A DNA stretch of 64,000 nt from Amorphochlora amoebiformis (lineage: Eukaryota > Cercozoa > Chlorarachniophyceae): NCBI GenBank assembly GCA_054601695.1, contig BAAHQB010000083.1:682001-746000 (forward strand), read 5' to 3'. This document shows, piece after piece, positions 1 through 23,700 of the stretch. Each line of letters opens with the position of its first letter. Within the stretch, counting starts at the first letter, position 1. Below the pieces are notes generated by a model. That model worked only from the letters and a program-made list of their open reading frames with translations, ran no database searches and was not told the origin of the DNA. Made by a program: the position numbers and the translations under genes.

Positions 1-437
1 CCTAACCCTAATCCTAACCTAGCTCCAACCACCCGACCCTAACCCTAACCCTAACCCTAATCCAAATCCTAATCCCACTACCTCCAACCACCCAACCCTA
101 ACCCTAACCCTAACCCTAACCCTAATGCTAACCCTAACCCCAACCTACCTCTAATCACCCAACCCTAAAGCTAACCCTAATCCTAACCTACCTCTTACCA
201 ACCCAACCCTAACCTTAACCCTAATCCTAACTACAACCCTCACCCTTAATGCTAACCCTAATCCTAAGCTACCTCTAACCACCCGAACCCTAACCTTAAC
301 ACTAACCTTAACCATAACCCTAACCATAACCCTAACCATAACTGACCATTACCTAACCCTAACCATAACCCTAACCCTAACCATAACCCTAACCCTAATC
401 CTAACCATAACCCTAACCCTCACTAGGTTTGGTACAG
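1..437. repeat. Degenerate CCCTAA (telomere-type) array at window start
   Basis: Nearly continuous CCCTAA units with many variants (CCATAA, CCTTAA, TCCTAA) run from the first base to about 425, where unique sequence begins. The units are imperfect and the block is followed by gene exons, so it reads as an interstitial or subterminal array and not as a fresh chromosome end. It lies directly upstream of the first recognised KDM8-like exon, so it is most simply the 3' part of an intron of that gene. Confidence 0.85.
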
Positions 438-10658
<10,221 letters not shown>

Positions 10659-10878
10659 CAGAAAGTGGCCGAGAAGAGGGTACAGGATGGACCAGGTGGA
10701 GGGCAAGATTTGTAGAGTTATCGGCATTTCTAGATTTACCGTTTATTACAAAGTCGTCGCTCATAATATTTCACCCTCTAGTTTACAGTTATTATTAATC
10801 AGTTAGTGATAACTGCATATAGTTGTCTAGCTAGTACCTATGACTGGATATATTTATATTCATATCCACCTCTAGTCA

Positions 10879-10933
<55 letters not shown>

Positions 10934-10942
10934 CACCTCTAG

Positions 10943-10987
<45 letters not shown>

Positions 10988-11048
10988 TAGCTAGACTAGT
11001 AATAGTAGCGTAGCATTGCACATTGTGCATTCAATACGGTATATTCTA

Positions 11049-11089
<41 letters not shown>

Positions 11090-11185
11090 GTGTACTATAT
11101 ATATATATATATATATTATATATTTCTACTGATAATATATATATATTTCCATATATACACATACATACAGACATATATATACATA

Positions 11186-11228
<43 letters not shown>

Positions 11229-12195
11229 GCACATATACATATATATATATATATATAATATAATATAATATAATATAATATAATAATGATGAATGTATTT
11301 ACAATATTTACCCTGATGTGTAATTACTAATTGTTCATCAACATTGGCGTAATGTGCTAACGGTTTTGCACTCGCTTTCTACTAATACTAAGGGAATGCA
11401 ATGTTTCAAGGACATATACCTCCCGTACATATCTCCTGCGACTGCGACTGCAAGCGCCGAAGCCATGGGTGCCTGACTAGCCTGAGTTGCAGGAAAAATA
11501 AAGATAATTTCTCGGGGCGCCAAAAGTTAGATATCCCGATAAGATAAAATGTATCCATATATTTTCCCAAGATATATCAGGATATAATAAAAAGGATATC
11601 GGGTTAATTACAATCCAATATCTATAAATCAATTATCCAATATCTGTATCAATGGCTTTGCGACAGGTGGCCATAATCATGCGAAATGACTATGTACGTG
11701 GGAGTTCGCAACGGGAATAATGCAATGTTGCGAGCTACGGAAGTACATATTGGTCCTGAAAATGTTGTATTTGTGTTCACCATCAATGATTCAAAATATG
11801 TTCATTCGAGTGTTTACACCCAGCGAACATGTATACTGGTCATATTGGTGCTGTTCTCCTCTTAGAGAAGCAGGCTTAAGTTGCATATGGTTCGACTCCA
11901 TAAATGACATGCCTTCCCCTTTTCGAATATGTGGAGGAATACGCCCCTAAATTCTATTGCGGTCCAATTTGCGGATACCATGGGAAACCTTTCCTTTTTG
12001 GAGTCTAAGTTGGAGAACACTAGAGCTAGTTTTTGTCAGAACTACGTAATAGTTGTTAATATTAAAGACACTGAACATTCGCTCTCTTAAAAGTCATTAC
12101 TCGTAAAACGGGTGTATTCCACACACGGTGGGAACTCTTCACACTTGCGTACGAGGACAGTGTTTCAGCATTTATTGGACAACACTTGCAAGGCA
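10659..12195. other. Gap between KDM8-like and zinc-finger genes
   Basis: 10659-10880 is unique sequence. Four (TA)n tracts lie between 10880 and 11285, with short CACCTCTAG and CTAGCTAG words between them. 11290-12195 is unique. A possible minus-strand exon lies at about 11413-11475 (ASQAPMASALAVAVAGD, donor GTATAT) but nothing supports it from either side. No gene is called. The zinc-finger gene's promoter and 5' leader are presumably in 11500-12195. Confidence 0.5.
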
Positions 12196-13194
12196 ATGAG
12201 TAGTCCAATTTACTCTGAAAGTCTGGACGTTAACAACAGTTATGGTGTTCGCGGGAATATGGGCAATCGGTTTTTACATCATTCTGAACCTCGCCTACTG
12301 TCGGTGAGCACCGCGATAGATCCTGGACCCATGGGGTCAGGGTCACTAAGATCGGAAGTGGTACAAGTCAGGGGTTTGTCTTCAGGATCTGCGGGCATGG
12401 TCCCCATAATAAACCAAGATCAACTTGTTCCGCGCTACAGGAACTTGGGAGTAGATTATTATGGTCAAAAAAGAAGGGCGGGTTATCGAAGAAGATGCAT
12501 CATGTCCGAGGAAGTTGGCCCGCACAAACGTTTGAGAGTTTCGGCGGAACGACACGTGCATAGAGGCACGGTGCCCGTTCCACACGATGTGATGGTCCGC
12601 ACGATGGAAGCTAAACTTCACCGACTCCAGCCCATGGGACAGGGTAACATCTTATGTTCCATTTTCACTCGAGTGATCTTATTTGTTTTTGACTCTTGCG
12701 TTCAATTCTCAGGGGATAGTCTTCAGAGGATGGGAAACTATAACTTGGATACGTCCGCCGGAAACTATGTGTGTACGGGGGTAGTGTGTACATGTGGGAA
12801 TCTTTTGTTTGAGATGGATACAGAGACACTCATACGTGTAAAAACGTACAACGATGCACATTTCTAAACGGTATTTCTCTTTTAGGGCTTTCGCTTTAAT
12901 TCAACAAGCGCAAACCCTAACTATGTGGAGAGCTTGAGAGACGACAACTATCCGGCCTCACGAACCTACCCTGTGGAGGTAAAAATACGGAGAGATGCGA
13001 TAAAGAGCAAGTGTAACTCACCCGAAGAGAGTAAGCTCATCTGATACTGAGGACGGGAATAAACTCATATGACACTGAGGACGATAAAAAAATTGGCTAA
13101 CTTTTAAATTTCAGGGGGTTATGCACCAAGCAATGGGGTATCGAGGACCAATGCCATCTCATCAGCTGCAACAGAACTTCCAGGTTTATACATA

Positions 13195-13232
<38 letters not shown>

Positions 13233-13274
13233 ATATATATTATATATATATATATATATGTATAAACATATATG

Positions 13275-13313
<39 letters not shown>

Positions 13314-13681
13314 TTAACATATGTATATACATATATATAGTAACATTAATTGTAATTGTATAACCTCCTTAAGAGTGGAGCCCAAAAACCGCATGCACCT
13401 ATGCCTTTCCGAATGCCGAATACGTATACGGGTTATCAAAGCCATCAAAGAATCAAGGAATACAAGGTTGGCTTGCTCTTTCTCGCTTCTCTACTCCTCT
13501 TTCTCTCTCTCCTCTTCTTTCTCTCTCTCCTCATTTATCCCCATATTCCTCCCGCTCTCTCTTACGCTCTCTTCCTCTCTTCTTTTTCCCATTTATCTCC
13601 CTTCCTCTCTCTCTATGTGCACGCATATTATGTTATCTAATGTCATATACATATATATATATATATATAATATTTATATAG

Positions 13682-13730
<49 letters not shown>

Positions 13731-13770
13731 TTATATAGAGAGCTAGAGAGTTATATATATATGTATATAT

Positions 13771-13801
<31 letters not shown>

Positions 13802-13894
13802 TATGTATGTATATTATATATATATATATATATATATAAATTTAGTTATATGTATATATATATATACATATATATATATAATATATAATTTAGT

Positions 13895-13926
<32 letters not shown>

Positions 13927-15559
13927 TTATGCAGATTACTTCAACTAGACAGCAGCAACATATTTTGTACCATCAAAACCAGCTTCCAAGACTTCTCCCT
14001 GTGGAGGTAACAACACGTAATGAGAGTGATTGAAAGTGATATGGAGAGGGGAGGGAAGGAGAGCAATCATGACATAAAATGTGTATATTGCAGTGAGCGT
14101 CAGATTAGCCCTCATGAAAGCATGTATACTTGCTGCGTAAATTTTCCTGGCCGGATTCCCACCCTACTAGTCAACACTCTCTCATCCTAATCTTACATCA
14201 ATGTAGGCAAGCCATGTTAACCCTCGCACGATCTATTTAAGTTCGCCAACCATGGTGTCTCCCTTCGACAAACCGAATCTCATTGGGAAGAATCCGGTAA
14301 GGATCGTTTTTCTCATGTATGGGTCGGGTCTTAGGGTCACATGCGAATGCTATCAATCTCTGCTCCACGTCTCTCTGTGTGTCCGTGTTAACAAGCTCTC
14401 TTTGTTCTCCCTCTGTATATTTTCTCGACAGACATGTTCCCTCTCCCTCTCTATTCCCTCGCTCTCTCTTTGTACTCTCCCTCCCTCTTGCTCTTAGCTG
14501 CACCTTGCAGCTTGCTCGGTAGACAACCATGTAATGTTCAGAAGATCAGCATGCTTGCTCTCACGAGACATGAACATCCATGCACATATTCACACGGTGA
14601 GTAACCTCATAATCATGTAAAAACTTTCGCAAAGCCAGTATCTCATGGGTCGTAAGCACTCATGGTCATACTCACACACACAGCCGGTAAATATGCTCTC
14701 ATGCGTCGTAAGCACCTGCACATATGTACACGGCCAGTATACACACTCTCACATGTCGTAAACGCCCGTGTATATATCTTCACACTTAAGTACAAAAATA
14801 TCAGCCATTATACATCTAAGGGTCGTAAACACCAACTGCATGTTTACACAGCTGGTAAATACATATCCATGACTAATGTAAACATCTACAAAGCCAAAGT
14901 GTATGATCTCACCGTAAACATCCATGTACATATTTACACGGCCAGCATATATGTGCTCTCACGGCCAGCACACAGCTCTACGAGTCGTGAATACACACGT
15001 ACATATATTATGCCGCTGGTATACATGTCCTTACGGCTCGCAAACACTGATGTACACATTTACACGGCCGGTGTATATACTCCCACGGGCCGGGCGGTAG
15101 AGGACCATCAACATGTTTATACGACCAGTATACACGCTCTCACGGCCGTAAACGACCATGTATTTATTAATACAGCCGGTATATTATTAACTCATTTATC
15201 GTAAACATCAGTGTACATATTTACAAAGCTAGCATACATGCTCGCGGGGTTAACACCACCAATTCACCCTTCAAATGCCTTAGATACTGGGATCGATTGA
15301 CGGTATGGTGAAGTGCTAAAACATGATCTAGACGATTCTGCTCAATCAATTTTTAACATTCTTCTGTAAACAATCAGGAGAAGCCGTACATCTGTAAGGT
15401 TTGCGGCAAGGCGTGGAAGATTAAGTCCAACCTCTACTCTCACATGAAAATCCATACAGGTGACAAGATAATGTGTAACTTACCGATATTTACATATATA
15501 TATATATATATATATATATGTATTTATACATATATACACATGTGTAACTTACCGATATT

Positions 15560-15595
<36 letters not shown>

Positions 15596-15787
15596 TATAC
15601 ACACATATATATGGTAATCAGGTGAAAAGCCTCACACTTGCCCTGTGTGTAACCGGAGATTTCTAAAGAAGTCGAACATGTAAGTAACACCTTTGACTTC
15701 GAATCCGAAACATATTCCAACCACGCTACGTCCATGTAAATATATACATATATCTATCTATGTTCAAATATTTACATACATATATGC

Positions 15788-15830
<43 letters not shown>

Positions 15831-16187
15831 ATATATACACATATACATATATATATTTTCTCCAGGAAAAGACACCGTCTCAATGTCCATCGCGATGTCC
15901 CTCCTACACCAGCCGAGCTTAAGGCTTTCGAGAGGAGAAATTCGCTTGCACCATTCGTCGGTACTACCTCCTCTTCTTCAACCGCCACTGGCGAATCCAA
16001 TCCTGAATCCACTGATCTAAGAGAAGAGAAAACAGCTCCTTCTCTAGAACAACGATCAAATCCAACTCCTAAGCTCACAAAAGCCGACGAGCTTTATCCA
16101 GATAGGTGCCAAGCCAAATCTTCGATATGCTGTGTTGATGAAGGGAAGGGTAATACTAATCTTAATCCTCCGGTCAAATTAATGTTT

Positions 16188-16244
<57 letters not shown>

Positions 16245-16313
16245 ATGTATGTATGTATGTATGCATGTACACTTACACACACACACACACACACATGTAC
16301 ATATATACATATA

Positions 16314-16359
<46 letters not shown>

Positions 16360-16649
16360 GGATGTATGTACACATACATATATGTGTGTATATTACATAT
16401 ATATATATATATATATAAATATATAAATATATATATATATATTTATATAATATCTAAATTTGCGTATATATATGATTAGAAACCAAGACTATCATTGAGG
16501 CCAAAGATATCGTCCAACAGACCTCTAACCCCCTTCCCGATGAGCCTAAACCAGACACAAAATCTCCAGTCCTCTGCATTTCGAACGAAAGCGTTATACC
16601 AACTCTAACGCTAACGTTAATGCTGACCTGCCGCATATCCATTCATATG

Positions 16650-16718
<69 letters not shown>

Positions 16719-16813
16719 TTGTAGGCAAAAGCCGATGGGAAGGATGGGAGAACGATGATGAAATAGTTTCCACCTGCTCTCAAACTCAAGCTCACCCTAA
16801 GAGTACAAAGTGA
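12196..16813 (+). CDS. C2H2 zinc-finger protein, 13 exons
   Basis: Exons: 12196-12643, 12713-12768, 12886-12978, 13115-13183, 13374-13466, 13935-14006, 14207-14296, 14498-14518 (tentative), 15378-15459, 15622-15679, 15866-16149, 16480-16615, 16732-16813 (TGA). Phases agree, giving about 527 residues. Two adjacent fingers follow C-x2-C-x12-H-x3-H and C-x2-C-x12-H-x4-H, joined by a canonical TGEKP linker that is itself split by an intron. The N-terminal 300 residues are rich in Gln, His, Pro and Tyr, typical of a disordered regulatory region. The C-terminal tail is Ser/Glu/Pro rich. It is probably a sequence-specific DNA-binding regulator. The start at 12196 is the first ATG in the open frame, and upstream exons cannot be excluded. 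The last intron junction is the least certain, since alternative donors exist near 16615. Confidence 0.85.
14555..15245 (+). repeat. Degenerate ~60-bp minisatellite with TTTACACGGCCAGTATAC core
   Basis: About ten divergent units inside the intron upstream of the first zinc-finger exon. Each contains variants of CTCACGGGTCGTAAACACC, then TGTACATATTTACACGGCCA, then GTATACATGCTCTCACG. The order of the three words is kept while spacing varies. The same words occur in reverse orientation at 33720-33980. Confidence 0.75.
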
Positions 16814-16969
16814 GAAGAACAAAACATGATATTGGCTCGCTCTCGCTGAGTGTACTGCGTCTGTGTGTTTTCATATCTATATTTTTAATATCCATATTAT
16901 ACGGGTATATATGTATATATGTGTGTATATATGTTTGTATATATGTATATATGTGTGTATATAAAGGTA

Positions 16970-17011
<42 letters not shown>

Positions 17012-17026
17012 ATATTTTTTTATATG

Positions 17027-17073
<47 letters not shown>

Positions 17074-17103
17074 TGTGTATGTATATGTACACGTGTAACA
17101 TGT

Positions 17104-17173
<70 letters not shown>

Positions 17174-17586
17174 ATATATATATATATATTATACATATAT
17201 AATGCATGAAAACATATACGAATAAAACTTGTTTTTTGTTTTTGAGGTGTGAAGGAGACCGTGTTGTAAAAGTAAAATGTAACAAAAAAGATATGTGAAT
17301 ATAAAATCTCTTTAGTAGAAGATCATTGTCTGTTATAGGCGTCCAAATTTTTCGTTTGATTTGTCACCAAAACTACTAGAAAATAGGCATACCTAGATAG
17401 AGATACGGGTGCGGTCACCAAGATGTATTTTCCAGATTTCGCTAACTTGACTGTTATATCATGATATTATCGTCACACTGCCTGCAGTACTATTACCTAC
17501 TAGCAAGACTAGACTGAGTATGCCACTGCAATAACAATAATAATATATCATGATATATATGTATACATATATGTACATATATATCT

Positions 17587-17631
<45 letters not shown>

Positions 17632-17847
17632 ATATATGTATGTATATTTATATATACATACATATATGTGTGTATGTATATTATATATATGTATATATGT
17701 ATATATATATATATATATATGTGCACACCATACATAACAATCACATGGTAATTGTCTCGTTGAAATAATAACAAAGGTTGAGTACTACTAGTACTAATGA
17801 GTGCTATGCATGCTATTGCATGTACGACATACACGTTCACGTGTACG

Positions 17848-17936
<89 letters not shown>

Positions 17937-18950
17937 TCGTACACGTGAACGTGTATGTCGTACATGCAATAGCATGCATCTAGTGCATAGCACTCATTAG
18001 TACTCAACCTTTGTTATTATTTCAACGTATTTAGATATATATATACAAATATAATTGTGATCACTGAACTGAGCTAGACGTCTACGTACATCGTACGGTT
18101 ATATGTATACTAGTACGTACGTATATGAGTCGCGTATCAGTTAAGACGCCGTACGTAAACAATTACGTTCACTGAGTATACGTATATTGACTAAGTTGAC
18201 GTATCAATGTTTCATGCAGTCGTACTGTCTCGTACATGTTGTTTAGTGCGCGGTACATAATATACGTATACGTTGTACAATTGTACTCAATATACTATGT
18301 GCTCACACACATTACATGTATAATATACCTATCATGATCATGATCTCAGTAGTATGATAAGTCACAGGTATGTACGTACGTACGTACGTATACGAATCGT
18401 GAAGTTGAAGATTGAACGTTTATTTCATTCAATCTGAGACGTGAGAAATGATCATGATGCGTATACATACATACCATAGTACGTCGTGTGTACGGCATCC
18501 AAGGAATGTCTAACCTAGACATGCCATCGATGACGTACACGATATAGAACTAGTAGAAGTACTTAATATTTAGTAGTAGTCTCATGGACACACCGTGGCA
18601 TATGTATGTAGTACTAGTAGTAGCATATGATAGGTATACCTCTAGATACCTGGCTGTACAATACACATATACTTACTCATATATCGTGACAATGAGACCG
18701 TAATTTTACTCGTACCGTGAACACGTACTGCATGTAGTACTAGATTCTTAGTTACTCAATGCCGTTTAAGGTACTTGATCACTTTAAAACAAATCGAACA
18801 GAGACCGTGTTTGTAACGAAAGCGTGCCATAATCACTGATGTTCAATGATATATATGATACCCGAACTCAGTGGCAGTATCATGAGCGTATTACTCTTGT
18901 GCGCCCAGCATACGTGCACGCATACTCTCGAACCCCACGTGCTTCTTTAC
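16814..18950. other. Gene-poor interval with TA tracts and palindrome-rich unique DNA
   Basis: TA tracts fill 16910-17205 and 17550-17720. The unique parts (17225-17530, 18030-18950) show no exon with matching phase on either strand. 18050-18780 is unusually rich in GTAC, TACGTA and CTAG words. A large inverted repeat lies at 17755-18027. Confidence 0.6.
17755..18027. repeat. Large inverted repeat with (TA)n loop
   Basis: The left arm (about 17757-17853) begins with TTGAAATAATAACAAAGGTT and runs to ACGTTCACGTGTACGATTAT. The right arm (about 17933-18027) is its reverse complement, ending CCTTTGTTATTATTTCAA. The arms differ only by short insertions: CTAGTACTA on the left, and CTAG-containing sequence near GCATCTAGTGC on the right. 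The loop is about 80 bp of TA. Confidence 0.92.
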
Positions 18951-18997
18951 TCATTTGTCTGTAAAATGGTAGCTCCAAAGGCTGAATATTATAAATA

Positions 18998-19033
<36 letters not shown>

Positions 19034-19075
19034 ATAACTATATAATATATATACATATATATATGTATAAATATG

Positions 19076-19106
<31 letters not shown>

Positions 19107-19109
19107 GTG

Positions 19110-19140
<31 letters not shown>

Positions 19141-19198
19141 CTATATACAAAAATATATATATATATATGTATATATTGTTTGTATACCGACATATCAG

Positions 19199-19242
<44 letters not shown>

Positions 19243-19261
19243 TGTATACCGACATATCAGT

Positions 19262-19331
<70 letters not shown>

Positions 19332-19395
19332 GTATATATATATATATATGTAAGTATATATATATATATATATATACAATCCATATTTACAAATT

Positions 19396-19430
<35 letters not shown>

Positions 19431-19435
19431 ATATG

Positions 19436-19466
<31 letters not shown>

Positions 19467-19520
19467 ATAAATGTATGTGCGTGTGTGTATGTATATACAT
19501 ACATTGTTTGCATAAATATA

Positions 19521-19587
<67 letters not shown>

Positions 19588-19608
19588 GTAATGTGAATAC
19601 ATATGTAA

Positions 19609-19646
<38 letters not shown>

Positions 19647-19730
19647 GTATGTTTATGATATATAATCTATATTCACCTAAATACATGTAAAAATAATATA
19701 TACAAGCTAAAATATAAATTTGTATATCTG

Positions 19731-19765
<35 letters not shown>

Positions 19766-19843
19766 ATTATTATACCAACATATACATATATATACATATA
19801 TACATATGTATATATTATATTTCATATTTAGATCTTCACACAT

Positions 19844-19907
<64 letters not shown>

Positions 19908-19930
19908 GTACATACTATATTTCATATTAG

Positions 19931-19972
<42 letters not shown>

Positions 19973-20005
19973 ATACTATTTTTCATATATTAGATCTCTA
20001 TATAT

Positions 20006-20043
<38 letters not shown>

Positions 20044-20202
20044 ATGTATATATTTCATATCGTTATATTTACATATGTCTAATATATAGTGTATAAAAAT
20101 GAAATTGATATTATTACATCTGTAGCATATCCTATATATATTATATAAATATATATATATATATATATATTTTGTACACATTACAATATATATATACCTA
20201 TA

Positions 20203-20239
<37 letters not shown>

Positions 20240-20252
20240 AATACACACATGC

Positions 20253-20308
<56 letters not shown>

Positions 20309-20435
20309 ACACACATAAATACATAATAAATATAAAATGATATGCATTCATAAGTATGCACATAGATATATTCACATATATATATATATGTATGTATATA
20401 TACATATATATATGTATATATATATATATATGTTC

Positions 20436-20470
<35 letters not shown>

Positions 20471-20539
20471 ACATATAAATATATATATGCAAATTTAGGT
20501 ATATTATTTTTATACAATATACGCAAGCATATGAACATG

Positions 20540-20581
<42 letters not shown>

Positions 20582-21124
20582 CATATACATATATATATAT
20601 ATAATAAATATATGTATATAAATATATATATATATATACTCATATATATATATACTATGTATACAAGCTATTTTCAAACATATAAAAAACCTCCCGCATG
20701 TTCTTTCTCGAATGCGCTCTGCTGCCGATTCGTTGTCACCTGTATTTTACGTACATACATACATACATACATGATAAATAACATAAATACATAGGGATAA
20801 TGAATGTCGGAGGGAGACACACAATCGCGAAAAAAAATACACAGCATTCCGAAAAAAGCGCGTGTTTACAATCAGATAGTGCCAAAATCTCTCAGCAAAT
20901 TACGGTGAGGGTTAACGTGAGGTTAAGTTGGATTTAAGACCACTCGCTGTTAAGTCGGTTTGGATTAGAGGGCTGGGTTATGTGTTTTCGTTGGGTTTTG
21001 GGTTTTAAAGGGTTAGTGAGGGAACCTTTTGTCTAGCGGCCTCTATTCTCCGCCTGCAATATGTGTGCGAAAGTATGGGGATATGTATTGTACGTATTAT
21101 ATGCTATATATGTTGTATAGTACG

Positions 21125-21167
<43 letters not shown>

Positions 21168-21206
21168 ACGTGTATATTTATGAAATGCGCATAATAATAT
21201 ATATAC

Positions 21207-21249
<43 letters not shown>

Positions 21250-21253
21250 GAAA

Positions 21254-21296
<43 letters not shown>

Positions 21297-21329
21297 GTAT
21301 TACAAATATAAGTAAATGCGGGTATATAC

Positions 21330-21374
<45 letters not shown>

Positions 21375-21558
21375 TATGTATGTATATATATATATATATA
21401 TTATATATGTGTGTTCATGCTATACACACACCCTAACCTTAACCCTAACCCTAACCCTTACCCTAACCCTAATCCTAACCCTAACCCTAAGCCTAACCCT
21501 ACCCCTAACCCTAATCCTAACCCTAATCCTATTCCTAACCCTTATACATATACAATAT

Positions 21559-21602
<44 letters not shown>

Positions 21603-21617
21603 CATGTACATATATAT

Positions 21618-21648
<31 letters not shown>

Positions 21649-21905
21649 GTTGTATAAAATGTATATATATATGGCATATATATATATATAGTATATAGTG
21701 TATATATACTTACATACATATTTATATATACAAATATATATATATATATGTATATGTATGTAAGTATATATGTATAATGTATGATTATACACAATTACAC
21801 TCATATTATACATATACATGTAATAAATATATATATTATATATATATATATATATATAGGTTAGACAAATGTTAAATATATATATATGGATATAAAAATA
21901 TATAT

Positions 21906-21978
<73 letters not shown>

Positions 21979-22030
21979 GATATAATATGATGTAAAATTT
22001 GTACATATATATATATATATATATATAAAC

Positions 22031-22063
<33 letters not shown>

Positions 22064-22127
22064 AATGTGTGTTAATTATACACTAATACTTATACACATT
22101 TACAGGTCTGGTGTATAACATTATATA

Positions 22128-22184
<57 letters not shown>

Positions 22185-22226
22185 TACATATATGTGTATG
22201 TGTCTGTATGTTCGTGTGTGTATGTG

Positions 22227-22263
<37 letters not shown>

Positions 22264-22456
22264 ACATGCAGATACATATACACACACACATATATATATG
22301 TGTGTATATATATTATATATAGATAGATATATGTGTATATATACAATATATTTATATATATATATATATTAAATGTACAAATATATATTAACATATATAT
22401 GTAGTATGCACATATGAATAAGCGTTTGAAAACATTTATATTATATTATATCATAT

Positions 22457-22495
<39 letters not shown>

Positions 22496-22521
22496 AGTGT
22501 GTATATTGTATGTTTAGATAC

Positions 22522-22558
<37 letters not shown>

Positions 22559-22577
22559 AGTGTGTATATTGTATGTT

Positions 22578-22616
<39 letters not shown>

Positions 22617-22666
22617 GGATATATATGTGTGTGTATATGTTTATATATGTATATGCACACACACAC

Positions 22667-22703
<37 letters not shown>

Positions 22704-22714
22704 TGTGTGTGTGC

Positions 22715-22755
<41 letters not shown>

Positions 22756-22880
22756 TATAATATACAAATATATGTATATATATATATATATGTATATTAT
22801 ATCTATATACATATATACCTATATATAATATATTAATATATATATAAATATATAATATATATATATATATATAAATATAT

Positions 22881-22927
<47 letters not shown>

Positions 22928-23579
22928 TTATTTATATTATATATATTATATATGTTTATATATATATATATATATATATATATGAGTGTGAATACGTGTA
23001 GTGTGTATGTGTGTGTGTGTGTGTGCTCTGAGTGATACGTGTATATGCAGTACATCTGGTCAGCAGATTTTAGCGCCTTTTTCTTCTTATTCGTTGACCC
23101 TTTCTTGGAAGCCCCCGCTGCAACCACACACAGGTTAGATATTAACTGGAGTAGAAGGGAAATCTTATGAACTCCTGTATTCTGTGTAGACACAGTCTTT
23201 TCTCTTTCTTATCCCCCCTCTTATCGTTAACTTCTATTTTTAGCACGTGGACTACTTCCGGATCCCGCCTTCAAGCGCTTCTCTGCCGCCGCAAGCCGCT
23301 TTTTTCTCTCCTCTTCGAGCTGCATGTATTGAGTTGAGGAAAAAGAGGGGATGATGAATGAAGATAACGGACAAAGGTGAGCTAGACAACCTCAGCAGTT
23401 GATTTCTTTGCCTAAATTATGCATTAGGTTAGGTCTTGAGAGTCAAATCCAGGAGAAATCTCGATGGATCATGAGCTGAACACCTTCTTTACGCTCTTGT
23501 TCGGTCGCCTGCTAGCCGGCCTGCGAGCCTCGGCCTTCTTGTGGCCCGGAATGTTTTCTTCGGACGCGCAGATGCCCAT
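18951..23579 (-). CDS. SVIP-like small basic protein with VCP/p97-interacting motif
   Basis: Minus-strand exons: 23579-23484, 23319-23256, 23117-23054, 21053-21026, 20739-20691, and tentatively 18981-18951. Phases agree across all joins, and the end of the gene was not found. The start MGICAS has the Gly2/Ser6 layout for N-myristoylation, with Cys4 available for palmitoylation. Residues 37-47 read [11 protein letters not shown], an exact match to the VCP-interacting motif R-x5-AA-x2-R. Known SVIP is also short, starts with MGxC and carries this motif just after the N-terminus, where it tethers p97 to membranes. The remainder is Lys/Arg rich ([29 protein letters not shown]). The family call is an inference from motif plus architecture. 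Exon 1 is the surest part. Confidence 0.55.
21424..21545 (+). repeat. CCCTAA array inside an SVIP-like intron
   Basis: About 20 C-strand units (variants CCTTAA, TCCTAA, CCTATT) flanked by TA tracts. It is one of the few blocks in minus-strand gene territory whose plus strand is CCCTAA. Confidence 0.9.
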
Positions 23580-23700
23580 AACTTGACTAAAAAATGCCCC
23601 ACTGCCACGCCACCCCCAAACTCAGTGTCACCCTGCGTGATGACACATGTATCTTCCGGTTGCATGGGTTGTCATTCTGCGTGACAACACGTGTCACCGA
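23580..23700. promoter_or_regulatory. Divergent promoter with a duplicated CTGCGTGA..ACAC.TGT motif
   Basis: Only 121 bp separate the minus-strand ATG at 23579 and the plus-strand ATG at 23701, so both 5' leaders must be short. The interval is free of TA and telomeric repeats. It contains two near-identical direct copies, CTGCGTGATGACACATGT (about 23632-23650) and CTGCGTGACAACACGTGT (about 23677-23695). They are about 45 bp apart. Each contains GTGA/TGAC half-sites and an E-box-like CANNTG (ACATGT, CACGTG). Confidence 0.6.

Noticed and set aside
1-437. True chromosome end
   Set aside because: The units are degenerate and the DNA continues a gene. Similar blocks occur throughout the window.
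10659-10797. Frame [20 protein letters not shown] and continuation
   Set aside because: The alternative frame gives a short terminal exon with stop at 10656-10658, in phase with the previous KDM8-like exon.
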